A stretch of 64,000 nt of DNA from CAYNRG01 sp964399545 (lineage in GTDB: Bacteria > Bacillota_I > Bacilli_A > Erysipelotrichales > Erysipelotrichaceae). This document shows, piece by piece, positions 52,208-61,702 of this stretch. The notes below the pieces were generated by a model. It saw only the letters and a program-made list of their open reading frames with translations. It was not told the DNA's origin and searched no databases. Position numbers and translations under genes: made by a program. Numbering within the stretch: the stretch's first letter is position 1; each line of letters opens with the position of its first letter. The stretch lies in NCBI GenBank assembly GCA_964399545.1, contig CAYNRG010000001.1:248001-312000 (forward strand). Reading direction: 5' to 3'.

Positions 52208-53572
52208 TTAAACATTTTTTTTGGGACGAATCAATAGTCCGATGATAATTAATGCAAAACAGACTAATAAATATACATTAAACTGTGGTTTGGTTATTCC
52301 GCCGAAAATGATAATAGCTGATCCTAATATTGCTAGAGTAGGGTATAAGTATTGCTGAGCCCAAGATAATGAAGAAAATTTTGTAGGTCGTAAAAGTACT
52401 CCTAAATACATAAGAACTAAGAAAAAGTAATTTAAAACAATAGGCAGGGCATCAACTTCTAATCCATTGAAAAAAGAAAAGTTATAAAAGAAATTCGCAT
52501 CCAATGATAGGAAATGTAAAAGTAAGTAAATTAAGGATATGATTAGTGATAAAATCCCTGAGTTAATAGGTGTATCATATCGGGAACTCACTTTTTTAAA
52601 TAAATTACTTCCTGGAATTTCATTTCTTAAAGCAAGTGCATAAGGAGCACGGATGTAAGCTAAAATTAATCCGTTTAAAGTTCCTAAAACTGAGATGATG
52701 ACAAAAGTGAAGATAATTTTAGGTCCCATAGATCCAAATAAGAAAATTGAAATAGATGTAATTGGATCAGTCCCTGATAGAATAGCTTCTGGACCAACAA
52801 ATGAAACAGCACCATAGAAATAAACTAAATAAATTGCGATAATAGCAGTGGGTGCGAAAATAAGAGCTTTTGTTAGATTTTTCTTAGGATCTTTAATTTC
52901 ATGGGCAATGCTAGGTGCTAGCATCCAACCATCCGTAGCAAAAGCTACTGCGATTAGTGCTCCAAAAAAACTGGTAGTTCCTACTGGAAAAGATTTAGCA
53001 TTGCTAATTAGAGGTGTTGGATTACCAAAAACTATTCCAACAAAAGCTAGTGTCAGTAAGGCTAGAATTTTTACAACCATCGAGAAACTTTGTAACTTTC
53101 CGGCTTGCTTCGTGTGCATTAAATTTAACCCATATAAAAAAAATAAGTAAAAAATTGTAATAGGCCAAACAGCTAGATTGAAAGTTCTTGTTGTTAACAA
53201 GTTATCAAATCCAAAAAGAGCTAGCGTGTAGTTTGCAGAAACCCATGAAACTATGGCTGTAATTGCAGGGAAATAAACAACGGTTTGAAACCACCCAGCA
53301 AGAAAGCCAACATTTTTCCCCCAACTTAGTTCACAATAACTAACTAATCCTCCGGTGGAATCATCTTCTTGTGCATAAGATGCAATAGTAAGAGATCCAA
53401 AGATGATTCCAAATCCTGCAAAAATAAACGCTAAAATTCCCATTAGCACATTTCCTTGGGTATGTTGGATAATTTCTGGTGTTTTAAAGAAAATTCCAGA
53501 GCCAATAACAATTCCGATAATCATCGCAACCGTCGTTAGTAAGTTAAATTTTCTTTCTGGTTGGTTATTCAT
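52208..53572 (-). CDS. Amino acid permease (APC superfamily)
   Basis: Membrane transporter with about 12 predicted spans. The first span has the APC signature VAMIIGIVIGSGIFFKTPE. Later regions include FATDGWMLAPSIAHEIKDP and AYIRAPYALALRNEIPG. The length of 454 aa is typical of the SteT/LAT-like exchangers. The substrate cannot be read from sequence. It lies directly upstream of the trpS T-box on the same strand, but it is outside the reach of that leader. Confidence 0.85.
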   Translation of the reverse strand: MNNQPERKFNLLTTVAMIIGIVIGSGIFFKTPEIIQHTQGNVLMGILAFIFAGFGIIFGSLTIASYAQEDDSTGGLVSYCELSWGKNVGFLAGWFQTVVYFPAITAIVSWVSANYTLALFGFDNLLTTRTFNLAVWPITIFYLFFLYGLNLMHTKQAGKLQSFSMVVKILALLTLAFVGIVFGNPTPLISNAKSFPVGTTSFFGALIAVAFATDGWMLAPSIAHEIKDPKKNLTKALIFAPTAIIAIYLVYFYGAVSFVGPEAILSGTDPITSISIFLFGSMGPKIIFTFVIISVLGTLNGLILAYIRAPYALALRNEIPGSNLFKKVSSRYDTPINSGILSLIISLIYLLLHFLSLDANFFYNFSFFNGLEVDALPIVLNYFFLVLMYLGVLLRPTKFSSLSWAQQYLYPTLAILGSAIIIFGGITKPQFNVYLLVCFALIIIGLLIRPKKNV

Positions 53573-53619
53573 AAATTTACCCCCTGTATTTCATTAAAGT
53601 TTCTTAGAAATTTATGAAT

Positions 53620-53664
53620 TTGTCAAGACTTTTCTTCCCTATATTAAAAAAAGAGTGGTATAAT
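53620..53664 (+). promoter_or_regulatory. Possible spx promoter elements
   Basis: TTGTCA (53620-53625) with TATTAA (53642-53647) at 16-base spacing is one candidate. A separate TATAAT (53659-53664) with TGG two bases before is another -10 candidate. Confidence 0.4.
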
Positions 53665-53725
53665 AAAAATAGTTCGTATAGAAAATGAACTGCTCATGCC
53701 ACGATTTTAGGATTTGAAAATAAAG

Positions 53726-53774
53726 AAAGGAGTAGATTTTTCTTATTATTCAAGAAAAGTCTAGAGACGAAACT
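53726..53774 (+). promoter_or_regulatory. spx ribosome-site region with 12-bp hairpin before the start codon
   Basis: AAAGGAG (53726-53732) is followed at once by TAGATTTTTCTT (53733-53744), loop ATTATTC, and AAGAAAAGTCTA (53752-53763), then 11 bases to ATG 53775. One G-T pair is the only imperfection. The strong ribosome site is therefore 42 bases from the start codon in sequence, but about 11 when the hairpin forms. A weak GAGA (53764-53767) is the only closer site. Confidence 0.6.
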
Positions 53775-54209
53775 ATGATTGTTATATATACGTCTCCAGG
53801 ATGCTCATCTTGCAGAAAGGTGAGAGCCTGGTTAAAAGAAAGAAATTTAACTTATGTTGAAAAAAATATATTTACAACATTATTAAACGAAGTAGAAATA
53901 AAGCATTTACTAGAGCGCAGTGAAAATGGAACGGATGATATTATCTCCAAGCGCTCTAAGATTATGAAGAACTTAAAAATAGATTTGGATCATCTATCTA
54001 TTAATGAGCTGATTCAGTTTATTCAAGCCAATCCATCTATTCTAAAAAGACCAATCATTTTAAATGAACGTGTCTTTCAAGTTGGATATGATGAAGAAGA
54101 AATTGATGCTTTTGTTCCACAAGAGTTACGGAAAATTGCAGTGGATTCATGTAATAACGATTGTCCATATTATGATGGATGTGGTCGTGTAAGAGAAGAA
54201 GATAAATAG
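53775..54209 (+). CDS. spx: Spx family redox-responsive transcription regulator
   Basis: Binds the RNA polymerase alpha C-terminal domain and redirects transcription in thiol stress. The ArsC-like fold starts MIVIYTSPGC with redox pair Cys10-x-x-Cys13. LKRPIILNERVFQVGYDE and IDAFVPQELRKI are signature Spx regions. The 144 aa length slightly exceeds the usual 131; the extra end (SCNNDCPYYDGCGRV) contains three more Cys. No in-frame start lies upstream because TAG at 53733 closes the frame. Confidence 0.92.
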   Translation: MIVIYTSPGCSSCRKVRAWLKERNLTYVEKNIFTTLLNEVEIKHLLERSENGTDDIISKRSKIMKNLKIDLDHLSINELIQFIQANPSILKRPIILNERVFQVGYDEEEIDAFVPQELRKIAVDSCNNDCPYYDGCGRVREEDK

Positions 54210-54228
54210 AGCTCTGCTCTATTTTTTA
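54207..54228 (+). terminator. Terminator after spx
   Basis: TAGAGC and GCTCTA around TCT, followed by TTTTTT. Confidence 0.8.
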
Positions 54229-54252
54229 TAGAAAAGCAAGGGAGATGAAGTA

Positions 54253-55395
54253 ATGAAAATATTAGTCGGATTATCAGGAGGTGTTGATTCAGCGGTTGCG
54301 GCCTATTTATTGAAAGAGGAAGGTCATGATGTTGTGTGTGCTTTTATGAGAAATTGGGATGCGATGGCTAATCAAGATTTTTTAGGAAACCCAACTTTAG
54401 ATAATCCAGTTTGTCCTCAAGAAGAAGATTGGCTAGATGCCAAAGCAGTTGCAGAAAAACTAGGGCTCGAAATACGCCGCGTTGATTTTGTAAAAGAGTA
54501 TTGGGATGATGTATTTATGACTTTTATTGAAGAATATAAGAAGGGAAGAACTCCAAATCCTGATATTTTATGCAACCAATACATTAAGTTTCGAAGCTTT
54601 TATAACTATGCTAAAAGTGAAGGATTTGATTGCTTGGCTACTGGTCATTATGCACAAGTGGTCCATGAAAAAAATGAAAGTTATTTAATGAGAGGGTTAG
54701 ATGATAATAAAGATCAAAGTTATTTCTTGTGTCAAATTTCAAAAGATGCATTGGCACATACGCTATTCCCTTTAGGAAAATACTTAAAACCAGAAATTCG
54801 TACTCTAGCTAAAGAGTTAGAGCTATCTATTGCAAAGAAAAAAGATTCTACAGGGATTTGTTTTATTGGAGAAAGAAATTTTAAAGAATTTTTAAAGAAT
54901 TATTTGCCTGCAAAAAATGGAAATATTGTAGATATTGATAGTAAAGAAGTTTTAAAAAAGCATGAAGGGGTATTGTACTATACAATTGGTCAAAGAAAGG
55001 GCTTGAATATAGGCGGTGCTAAGGGACCGTGGTTTGTTGTTGGAAAGAATGTAGAGAAAAATGAACTTTATGTTGCTAGTGGGGAAGATAATCCATGGCT
55101 TATCTCAACAGAATGTATCGTTGAAAATGTTCATTGGCTTGCTGATATTCCAACAGAAAAAGAATGTACTGCTAAATTTAGATATCGTCAAAAGGATCAT
55201 TCTGTAACGATTAAAAAGCTTAATGATTCAACAGTATTGTGTTCTTATCCTCAAGGTGTAAAAGCAGTCACACCTGGTCAAGAAGCTGTTTTTTATGACG
55301 GTACGTTGGTTTTAGGTGGCGGAGTTATTGAAGAAATTTTTCAAGATGGAGAGAATTTAATGGGAAAAATAGAATCTTGGAGAAGAAGGAATTAA
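54253..55395 (+). CDS. mnmA: tRNA-specific 2-thiouridylase
   Basis: Adds sulfur to U34 of tRNA-Lys, -Glu and -Gln. PP-loop GLSGGVDSAVAA at 7-18. The catalytic cysteines are Cys107 (DILCNQY) and Cys203 (TGICFIGE). KGRTPNPDILCN and GQRKGLNIGG are conserved. The length of 380 aa is normal. GGGAGATGAAG precedes the ATG. Confidence 0.95.
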   Translation: MKILVGLSGGVDSAVAAYLLKEEGHDVVCAFMRNWDAMANQDFLGNPTLDNPVCPQEEDWLDAKAVAEKLGLEIRRVDFVKEYWDDVFMTFIEEYKKGRTPNPDILCNQYIKFRSFYNYAKSEGFDCLATGHYAQVVHEKNESYLMRGLDDNKDQSYFLCQISKDALAHTLFPLGKYLKPEIRTLAKELELSIAKKKDSTGICFIGERNFKEFLKNYLPAKNGNIVDIDSKEVLKKHEGVLYYTIGQRKGLNIGGAKGPWFVVGKNVEKNELYVASGEDNPWLISTECIVENVHWLADIPTEKECTAKFRYRQKDHSVTIKKLNDSTVLCSYPQGVKAVTPGQEAVFYDGTLVLGGGVIEEIFQDGENLMGKIESWRRRN

Positions 55396-55416
55396 GTGTA
55401 ATACCGTGTTAATTCA

Positions 55417-55436
55417 TTAGGTCTATTTCTACCTAA
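55417..55436 (+). other. Small hairpin between mnmA and recD2
   Basis: TTAGGT (55417-55422) and ACCTAA (55431-55436) pair around 8 bases. There is no real T run, so it is at best a weak terminator. TATAAT at 55460-55465 is a possible -10 box for recD2. Confidence 0.4.
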
Positions 55437-55488
55437 AATTAGAATTATTTGAAACTATGTATAATATTGTCATAGAAAAGGAGGCTGT

Positions 55489-57660
55489 ATGGAAAAAGTA
55501 AGTGGTAGAATTCAACATGTTATTTTTCATAATGAAACCAATTATTTTACAGTAGCACGAGTTGTCTTAAATACAAAAGATGAGAAGTTAATTTTAGTTA
55601 CTGGACATTTTAATAATATTGATAAAGATTTTTTATATCATTTAGAAGGAGAATATGTAGAACATCCTAAATATGGTATGCAATTTAAGGTGTATCATGT
55701 ACAAAAAGCTTCTCCGACAGATAAAGATTCTCTAATTCGCTATTTTTCAAGCCCTATTTTTCCAGGAATAGGACATAAGATGGCGGTAACACTAGTAGAG
55801 ACATTGGGAGATGAAGCAATTGAGAAAATTAAAGCAGACTCTTCTTGTTTGGATGATGTGGAGAAAATGACTTTAAAAAAGAAAGAGTCTCTGGTAGACG
55901 GAATTCTTTCAAATGATGATTATTTCGGCGAAATTACAAAATATTTTATGCAACATGGACTAGGGATACGGAATATTATTCGATTAAATCATGCCTATGG
56001 AAAAGAAACTATTCAAAAAATTAGTGAAAACCCATATCGGGTTATTGAAGAGATTGATGGGTTTGGATTTAAGACTGCAGATAAAATTGCGCTATCAATG
56101 GGATTTGACTTAGACCATCCGCTTCGGTTAGAAGCTTTACTATCATCAACACTTATGCAACTTTGTATGACAACAGGTGATAGCTATGTTCAAAAAGAAA
56201 CATTAAAGAAGATTTTTTTAGAAAACATTCCTCCTACAGCTATTTCTTTCGATGAACTAGTTAAGAATCTTGCTTCTCGTAGACAATTAGTTGAAGAAGA
56301 AAATAGAGTTTATCCTATTTCTCAATACGATTCTGAACAAGGGATTGCTTCATTTTTATCTAGATTTCCATTTGAAAAATTGGATCCATATAATCAAGAA
56401 AATTTTGAAAATTCATTAGGTAGAGTTCAACAAAAGCTCAATATTCAGTACGACCAAAAACAAATTGAAGCAATTCAATGCTTTTTTGAGAACGACGTAA
56501 TGATTTTAACAGGAGGTCCAGGAACAGGAAAAACTACTGTGGTTCGAGGGATGATTTCTATTTTTAAAGAACTTTATCCACAGGCGATTATTGCCTGTTG
56601 TGCCCCGACAGGGCGTGCAGCTAAAAGGCTATCTGAATTAACAGAGGTAAATGCTTTTACTATTCATAGTTTGCTTCAATGGAATTTAGAGACAAATACA
56701 TTTGGAAAGAATAAAGAGGAACCTCTTTTTGTTGATTTGTTAGTTATAGATGAGTTTTCTATGGTCGATCATTGGCTATTTTATAATTTAATAATTGCAG
56801 GAGCACATATCAAGAAGATTTGTTTGATTGGAGATGAAAATCAGCTATCAAGTGTTTCTCCAGGATGTATTCTAAAAGATGTCATAGAGTCAAAATTATT
56901 CCCAGTTATTGAATTAGTTCATATTTTTCGACAGAAAGAAGGATCCGATGTCGTCGAGTTATCTGCTCAAATTCGTGAAGGATACTTTGATTTTTCAATC
57001 CTAAAAAAAGATGTAGCTTTTTTTCCATGTAATCAATATGGAGTCAAGGAGCGAGTGATTCATATTGTTAAACAAGCACTAGAGCGAGGGTTTGAATTAA
57101 AAGATATTCAAGTTCTAGCCTGTATGTATGGAGGCGTAGCGGGAATTGATAATTTAAATAATGCTCTTCAAGCTTGCTTTAATCCACCATCCAGTGATCG
57201 AAGAGAGTGGAAAGTAGGATTTCGGACATATCGTGAGGGAGATAAGATTCTTCAGTTAAAAAATCTTCCAGACGATAACGTATATAATGGGGATATTGGA
57301 ACTTTGATTGATATCATATATCCTTCTGAAAATGAAAGTAAAAAAGTTGAATTTTTAATTGATTTTGATGGAGTATTTGTGGAATATACTCCGGAGCAGT
57401 TTGAATTAATTAGTCACGCATATTGTATTTCAGTGCATAAAAGCCAAGGAAGTGAATATCCTTTAGTGATTATGCCCGTTGTAAAAAGCTATCATAGAAT
57501 GTTACAGAGAAGATTGATTTATACTGGAATTACTCGTGCTAAAAAATCTTTAATTCTTATTGGGGAAAAGGAAGCAATTCAAAAAGGGGTTGATCAAGTT
57601 GAATTGCATCAACGGCAAACTACATTGCAACAACGGTTAAAACGAAGCTGGTTAGATTAA
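55489..57660 (+). CDS. recD2: RecD2 DNA helicase
   Basis: SF1 5'-3' helicase that works outside RecBC and affects replication-fork progress and repair. The N-terminal OB-like and helix-hairpin-helix part includes FPGIGHKMAVTLVE and IDGFGFKTADKIAL. Walker A GGPGTGKTT, motif II VIDEFSMVD, motif III GDENQLSSVSPG and motif VI VHKSQGSEYPLVIMPV then YTGITRAK. The length of 723 aa is usual. AAAGGAGG precedes the ATG. Confidence 0.94.
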   Translation: MEKVSGRIQHVIFHNETNYFTVARVVLNTKDEKLILVTGHFNNIDKDFLYHLEGEYVEHPKYGMQFKVYHVQKASPTDKDSLIRYFSSPIFPGIGHKMAVTLVETLGDEAIEKIKADSSCLDDVEKMTLKKKESLVDGILSNDDYFGEITKYFMQHGLGIRNIIRLNHAYGKETIQKISENPYRVIEEIDGFGFKTADKIALSMGFDLDHPLRLEALLSSTLMQLCMTTGDSYVQKETLKKIFLENIPPTAISFDELVKNLASRRQLVEEENRVYPISQYDSEQGIASFLSRFPFEKLDPYNQENFENSLGRVQQKLNIQYDQKQIEAIQCFFENDVMILTGGPGTGKTTVVRGMISIFKELYPQAIIACCAPTGRAAKRLSELTEVNAFTIHSLLQWNLETNTFGKNKEEPLFVDLLVIDEFSMVDHWLFYNLIIAGAHIKKICLIGDENQLSSVSPGCILKDVIESKLFPVIELVHIFRQKEGSDVVELSAQIREGYFDFSILKKDVAFFPCNQYGVKERVIHIVKQALERGFELKDIQVLACMYGGVAGIDNLNNALQACFNPPSSDRREWKVGFRTYREGDKILQLKNLPDDNVYNGDIGTLIDIIYPSENESKKVEFLIDFDGVFVEYTPEQFELISHAYCISVHKSQGSEYPLVIMPVVKSYHRMLQRRLIYTGITRAKKSLILIGEKEAIQKGVDQVELHQRQTTLQQRLKRSWLD

Positions 57661-57728
57661 TTTAAGCAAAAAAAGCTTGATATCGATATAAATACGAAAC
57701 GATATATAGTTTTACGTAAAATAATCTC

Positions 57729-57756
57729 TTGAATCTTTTACTAAGTATGGTATGAT
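57729..57756 (+). promoter_or_regulatory. Promoter of the alaS leader
   Basis: TTGAAT (57729-57734), 16 bases, TATGAT (57751-57756) with extended TGG. Confidence 0.7.
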
Positions 57757-57762
57757 GTTTTA

Positions 57763-57993
57763 GTAAAACAATAAAACAATGAAAAAGAGAAGTAAATTTA
57801 GTTGATTTTAACAGAGAGAAGATGGTGCTGAAAATCTTCATGAGACTAGATTGAAAGCTACTTTGGAGTGTGATTAATCCTCACCGTAAATCTGCGTTAA
57901 AGAAAAAATTGAGAGCATATTCATAGAATTATATGATGTGAATCAGGATGGTACCGCGTAATGAACGTTCCTGCAATAGTAGGGACGTTTTTA
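57763..57993 (+). ncRNA. T-box leader of alaS, specifier GCU (Ala)
   Basis: The T-box GGATGGTACCGCG is at 57946-57958. The specifier context TGAAAGCTACTTTGGAGTG places GCT at 57857-57859. The terminator pairs AACGTTCCT (57964-57972) with AGGGACGTT (57981-57989), then T residues. It should induce alaS when tRNA-Ala is uncharged. Confidence 0.93.
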
Positions 57994-58018
57994 TATTTCA
58001 AGAACAAGGAGAAAGAAA

Positions 58019-60643
58019 ATGAAACAGTTAACAGGTAATCAAATTAGGCAATTATTTTTAGATTTTTTCAAAAGTAAGGGACATGTTGTTGAGCCAAGTG
58101 CGAATTTAATTCCTCACAAAGATCCAACTTTGTTGTGGATTAATTCAGGAGTAGCCGCATTAAAAAAATATTTTGATGGAAGTGAAAAACCTCAATGTCC
58201 ACGTATTACTAATGCACAAAAAAGTATTCGTACTAATGATATTGAAAATGTAGGTAAAACAGCTCGACATCATACTTTTTTTGAAATGTTAGGTAATTTT
58301 TCAATTGGAGATTATTTTAAAAAAGAAGCGATTCAATTTGCGTGGGAGTTTTTCACTTCAGAAAAGTGGCTAGATATTGATCCGTCAAAGTTATATATTA
58401 GCGTTTATGAGGAAGATGAAGAAGCTTATAATTATTGGATTTCTGAGTGCCATGTTGATCCTAATCGAATTTTAAAAACAAAAGATAACTTTTGGGAAAT
58501 TGGAGAAGGACCGTGTGGACCTAATAGTGAGATTTTTTATGATCGTGGAGAAGCTTATGATCCAACGAACCTTGGTGAAAAATTATTTTTTGATGAACTA
58601 GAAAATGATCGCTACGTAGAAGTTTGGAATATTGTATTTTCTCAATATGATGCTAAAGAGGGAGTAAAACGTGAAGAATATAAGGAACTTCCTCAAAAAA
58701 ATATTGATACGGGCATGGGTTTTGAACGTTTGGTTGCAATTCTTCAAAATGGGAAAACAAATTTTGATACAGATGTATTCTTACCGATTATTCAAGAAAC
58801 GAAAAAATATACTAAGTTTGATTATGAAGGAGAATATCGTATGGCTTACCAAGTCATTGCCGATCATATCCGAACAGTAACATTTGCCTTAAGTGATGGA
58901 GCTTCTTTTTCTAACGAAGGAAGAGGATATGTTTTGCGTCGTGTTCTACGCCGAGCTATCAGATATGGAATCAATCTAGAAATTGAAGGAGCCTTTATGT
59001 ATCGCTTAGTGGATGCTGTTGTCGAAAACATGAAAGAATTTTATCCGAACCTTTTAGAAAAAAAAGATCTTGTTGCAAAGCTTGTTAAAATAGAAGAGGA
59101 AACATTTCATTCGACCTTAGTTCATGGTGAAAAATTATTAATGGATGAGTTATTGAAAGCAGAAGATGGTTGCTTAGATGGAGCAGTAGTATTTAAACTA
59201 TATGATACATATGGTTTTCCTAAAGAGCTAACTTTAGAAATAGCAGAAGAAAAAGGATATAAGGTTGATCTTGAAAAATTTGAAAAAGAAATGGAAAGCC
59301 AAAAAGAACGTGCTAGAAATGCGCGTGTAGGTGAGCAATCTATGTCAAGTCAATCAGAAGAGTTAATGAATTTTAAAGAGTCATCTGAATTTTTAGGTTA
59401 TGAAAAAAATAAAGAAGAAAGCAAAGTAATAGGATTATTTAAAGATGGAAAACAAGTTTCATCACTGAGTGACTCAGGAAGTATCTTATTAGACAAAACA
59501 TGCTTTTATGCTGAAAGTGGTGGTCAAGTGGCTGATACTGGTATTCTGACAGGAAGTAAAGTCAGTTGTTCAGTAATTGATGTGAAGAAAGCTCCTCATG
59601 GACAGCATCTTCACTTTGTCGAGAATATTAAAGGGACCATTCATGAAGGTGATTCTTTAGAAGGATTAATTGATGTTCAGCGCCGATTAAAAATTAAAGC
59701 GAATCACTCATCAGTACACTTGTTGCAAAGTGCTTTACGAAAAGTGATAGGTGATCATATTTCTCAGGCTGGATCTTATGTAACGGATGAATATGCACGA
59801 TTCGACTTTACTCATTTTGAGAAGTTAACTCCTATGCAAATTGAAATGGTAGAAAATGAAGTAAATCAGATGATTATGGCTGATAATTCTGTGAACACAG
59901 AGATTTTGACTCTTGAGGAAGCAAAAAAATCTGGTGCATTAGCTCTATTTGATGAAAAATATGGTAGTAGTGTACGAGTAGTCTCTATGGGGGAAGTTTC
60001 AAAAGAACTTTGTGGGGGAACTCATGTTAGGAATACACAAGAAATTGGTATTTTCAAGATTGAAACAGAAGAAAGTATAGGTTCTGGAGTTCGCCGGTTA
60101 ACGACGAAAACAAAGTTATCTGCGTATCAAGATTTTGTGTCTGTTGAAAAGTCAATGAAACTATTGGCAGAAAAATTAAAATTAAATTCTGCTTCATTGG
60201 TAGAAGAAAAGATAGACAGTCTACTGGAGGAAGTAAATCAGTTAAAGAAGGAGTTAACTAACCAAAAAGGAAAGTTAATGCTTCTGGAAGCTGATGAAGT
60301 TATTAAGCAAGCTAAGTCGATTAATGGAATTAATGTCCTCATCTTAAAGATGAAAAATGCAGAAACAAGTTCATTAAAGGAATATGCAGAAATTTTGAGA
60401 AATAAGTGTGGAGATTCGTTTGTCTTCATTTCAAATGTGATAGACAATAAAGTTGTCTATATTGCAGCAGCTTCTAAAAAAGCCATTGAAAAAGGAATAA
60501 AAGCTGGAGATATGATTAAAATTGCTGCTTCATTAAGTGATGGAAAGGGTGGTGGCCGTCCTGATTTAGCACAAGGTGGAGGAAACTTGTTATCTGCAGT
60601 TGATGAAGTCTTGCAAGCAATTGAAGCGAAAATAATAGAATAG
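58019..60643 (+). CDS. alaS: Alanyl-tRNA synthetase
   Basis: Class II enzyme that charges tRNA-Ala. The aminoacylation domain starts MKQLTGNQIRQLFLDFFKSK with motif LLWINSGVA. The editing domain has HSSVHLLQSALR and CGGTHV as zinc-site residues, and the C-Ala domain ends with KGGGRPDLAQGGG. The length of 874 aa is normal. AAGGAGAAAG precedes the ATG. It starts the block that includes ireB and ruvX, a conserved neighbourhood. Confidence 0.97.
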   Translation: MKQLTGNQIRQLFLDFFKSKGHVVEPSANLIPHKDPTLLWINSGVAALKKYFDGSEKPQCPRITNAQKSIRTNDIENVGKTARHHTFFEMLGNFSIGDYFKKEAIQFAWEFFTSEKWLDIDPSKLYISVYEEDEEAYNYWISECHVDPNRILKTKDNFWEIGEGPCGPNSEIFYDRGEAYDPTNLGEKLFFDELENDRYVEVWNIVFSQYDAKEGVKREEYKELPQKNIDTGMGFERLVAILQNGKTNFDTDVFLPIIQETKKYTKFDYEGEYRMAYQVIADHIRTVTFALSDGASFSNEGRGYVLRRVLRRAIRYGINLEIEGAFMYRLVDAVVENMKEFYPNLLEKKDLVAKLVKIEEETFHSTLVHGEKLLMDELLKAEDGCLDGAVVFKLYDTYGFPKELTLEIAEEKGYKVDLEKFEKEMESQKERARNARVGEQSMSSQSEELMNFKESSEFLGYEKNKEESKVIGLFKDGKQVSSLSDSGSILLDKTCFYAESGGQVADTGILTGSKVSCSVIDVKKAPHGQHLHFVENIKGTIHEGDSLEGLIDVQRRLKIKANHSSVHLLQSALRKVIGDHISQAGSYVTDEYARFDFTHFEKLTPMQIEMVENEVNQMIMADNSVNTEILTLEEAKKSGALALFDEKYGSSVRVVSMGEVSKELCGGTHVRNTQEIGIFKIETEESIGSGVRRLTTKTKLSAYQDFVSVEKSMKLLAEKLKLNSASLVEEKIDSLLEEVNQLKKELTNQKGKLMLLEADEVIKQAKSINGINVLILKMKNAETSSLKEYAEILRNKCGDSFVFISNVIDNKVVYIAAASKKAIEKGIKAGDMIKIAASLSDGKGGGRPDLAQGGGNLLSAVDEVLQAIEAKIIE

Positions 60644-60698
60644 CTTTCATTTTTCCTAAATTTGAGATAAAATAGAGATAAGAAACCGGAGGTAAATA

Positions 60699-60962
60699 AT
60701 GATGTCTAAGGAGTTTACAGAAACAAGAAGTTTTAAATCAGAAGAAATCAAAAGAAGTAATATTCGTCAAGTATTACGTTTAACTAAAGACGCTTTAGAG
60801 GAAAGAGGATATAATTCGGTTAATCAGCTTGCAGGATATCTAATTTCAAATGACCCGGCATACATTTCTAGTCATCAAAATGCACGCAGCATTATTCAAT
60901 CAGTAGAACGTCATGAGATAATTGAAGAGCTAGTTCGACATTATCTTGAGTCAAATAAGTAA
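60699..60962 (+). CDS. ireB: IreB/ReoM family regulator (UPF0297)
   Basis: Small protein phosphorylated on Thr by the PASTA kinase in Enterococcus and Listeria, where it controls cell-wall enzyme turnover and cephalosporin tolerance. The N-terminus carries the phosphoacceptor region FTETRSF. LRLTKDALEERGYNSVNQL and GYLISNDPAYISSHQNAR are hallmarks. The length is 87-88 aa, with two adjacent ATG options. The kinase gene is not in the window. Confidence 0.93.
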   Translation: MMSKEFTETRSFKSEEIKRSNIRQVLRLTKDALEERGYNSVNQLAGYLISNDPAYISSHQNARSIIQSVERHEIIEELVRHYLESNK

Positions 60963-60965
60963 GCT

Positions 60966-61382
60966 ATGAAAAGAGTACTTGGATTAGATTTAGGGAGCCG
61001 TACTTGTGGGATTGCAGTTAGTGATCCGCTAGGAATGATTGCTAGACCTGTGGATACTGTTCGATTTGAGGAAGATGATTATCAATTTGCTTTGGAGTAT
61101 GTTTTAAAAATGATTCATCAAGAAGGAATTACAGAAGTGGTTTTAGGGTTGCCAAAGCATATGAATGGTGATGTTGGTATTCGAGGAGAAATATCTTTAT
61201 CCTTTAAAGCGATGTTAGAAGAGAAAGTAAATATTCCAGTTATTCTATGGGATGAACGCTTAACAACAGTAGCTGCAGAAAAAATATTGATTTCTGCTGA
61301 TGTTTCAAGGAAAAAAAGGAAAGCTATCATTGATAAAATGGCAGCAGTTCAAATTTTGCAAGGATATTTAGATCGAAAATAA
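60966..61382 (+). CDS. ruvX: RuvX/YqgF RNase H-fold nuclease
   Basis: Putative Holliday junction resolvase, also implicated in 16S rRNA 5' end processing. The metal site residues are in LGLDLGSRTCGIAVSD, LPKHMNGDVG and WDERLTT. The length of 138 aa is typical. It follows ireB by 3 bases and precedes the DUF1292 gene, the standard trio in Bacillota. Confidence 0.93.
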   Translation: MKRVLGLDLGSRTCGIAVSDPLGMIARPVDTVRFEEDDYQFALEYVLKMIHQEGITEVVLGLPKHMNGDVGIRGEISLSFKAMLEEKVNIPVILWDERLTTVAAEKILISADVSRKKRKAIIDKMAAVQILQGYLDRK

Positions 61383-61411
61383 GGGCGGAGTGTCGCCCTT
61401 TGTAATTTTTT
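61381..61411 (+). terminator. Terminator-like hairpin after ruvX
   Basis: AAGGGCG (61381-61387) and CGCCCTT (61394-61400) form a GC-rich stem, then TGTAATTTTTT. Read-through into the next gene is likely to be partial because it lies 16 bases from the next start. Confidence 0.7.
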
Positions 61412-61426
61412 AAAAAGGAGAAATCT

Positions 61427-61702
61427 ATGGAAACTAATAAATTAATTATTACTGAAGAAGATGGAAGTCAAAAAGAAATGGAAATCATTTTCACTTTTGA
61501 AAATGATAGCCAAACCAAAAGTTATGTTTTATTTACTGATCCTCTTGATGAAGAAGGAGAGGTTTTTGCATGTTCTTATGATGAGGATGGCACAATGACA
61601 CCTGTTGAAGATGAACAAGAATTTGCAATGATTGAAGAAGTCTTTGGTGCATTTATGGAGGAATTTGATAATGACAGCAGTGAAGAAAAACCGACAAACT
61701 AA
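61427..61702 (+). CDS. DUF1292 (YrzB-like) protein
   Basis: Small acidic protein of 91 aa found next to ruvX in many Bacillota; no function is established. The family pattern ITEEDGSQKEMEIIFTFE, VLFTDPLDEEGEVFA and EEVFGAFMEEF is present. AAAAAGGAG precedes the ATG. Its end overlaps mltG by 32 bases. Confidence 0.9.
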   Translation: METNKLIITEEDGSQKEMEIIFTFENDSQTKSYVLFTDPLDEEGEVFACSYDEDGTMTPVEDEQEFAMIEEVFGAFMEEFDNDSSEEKPTN

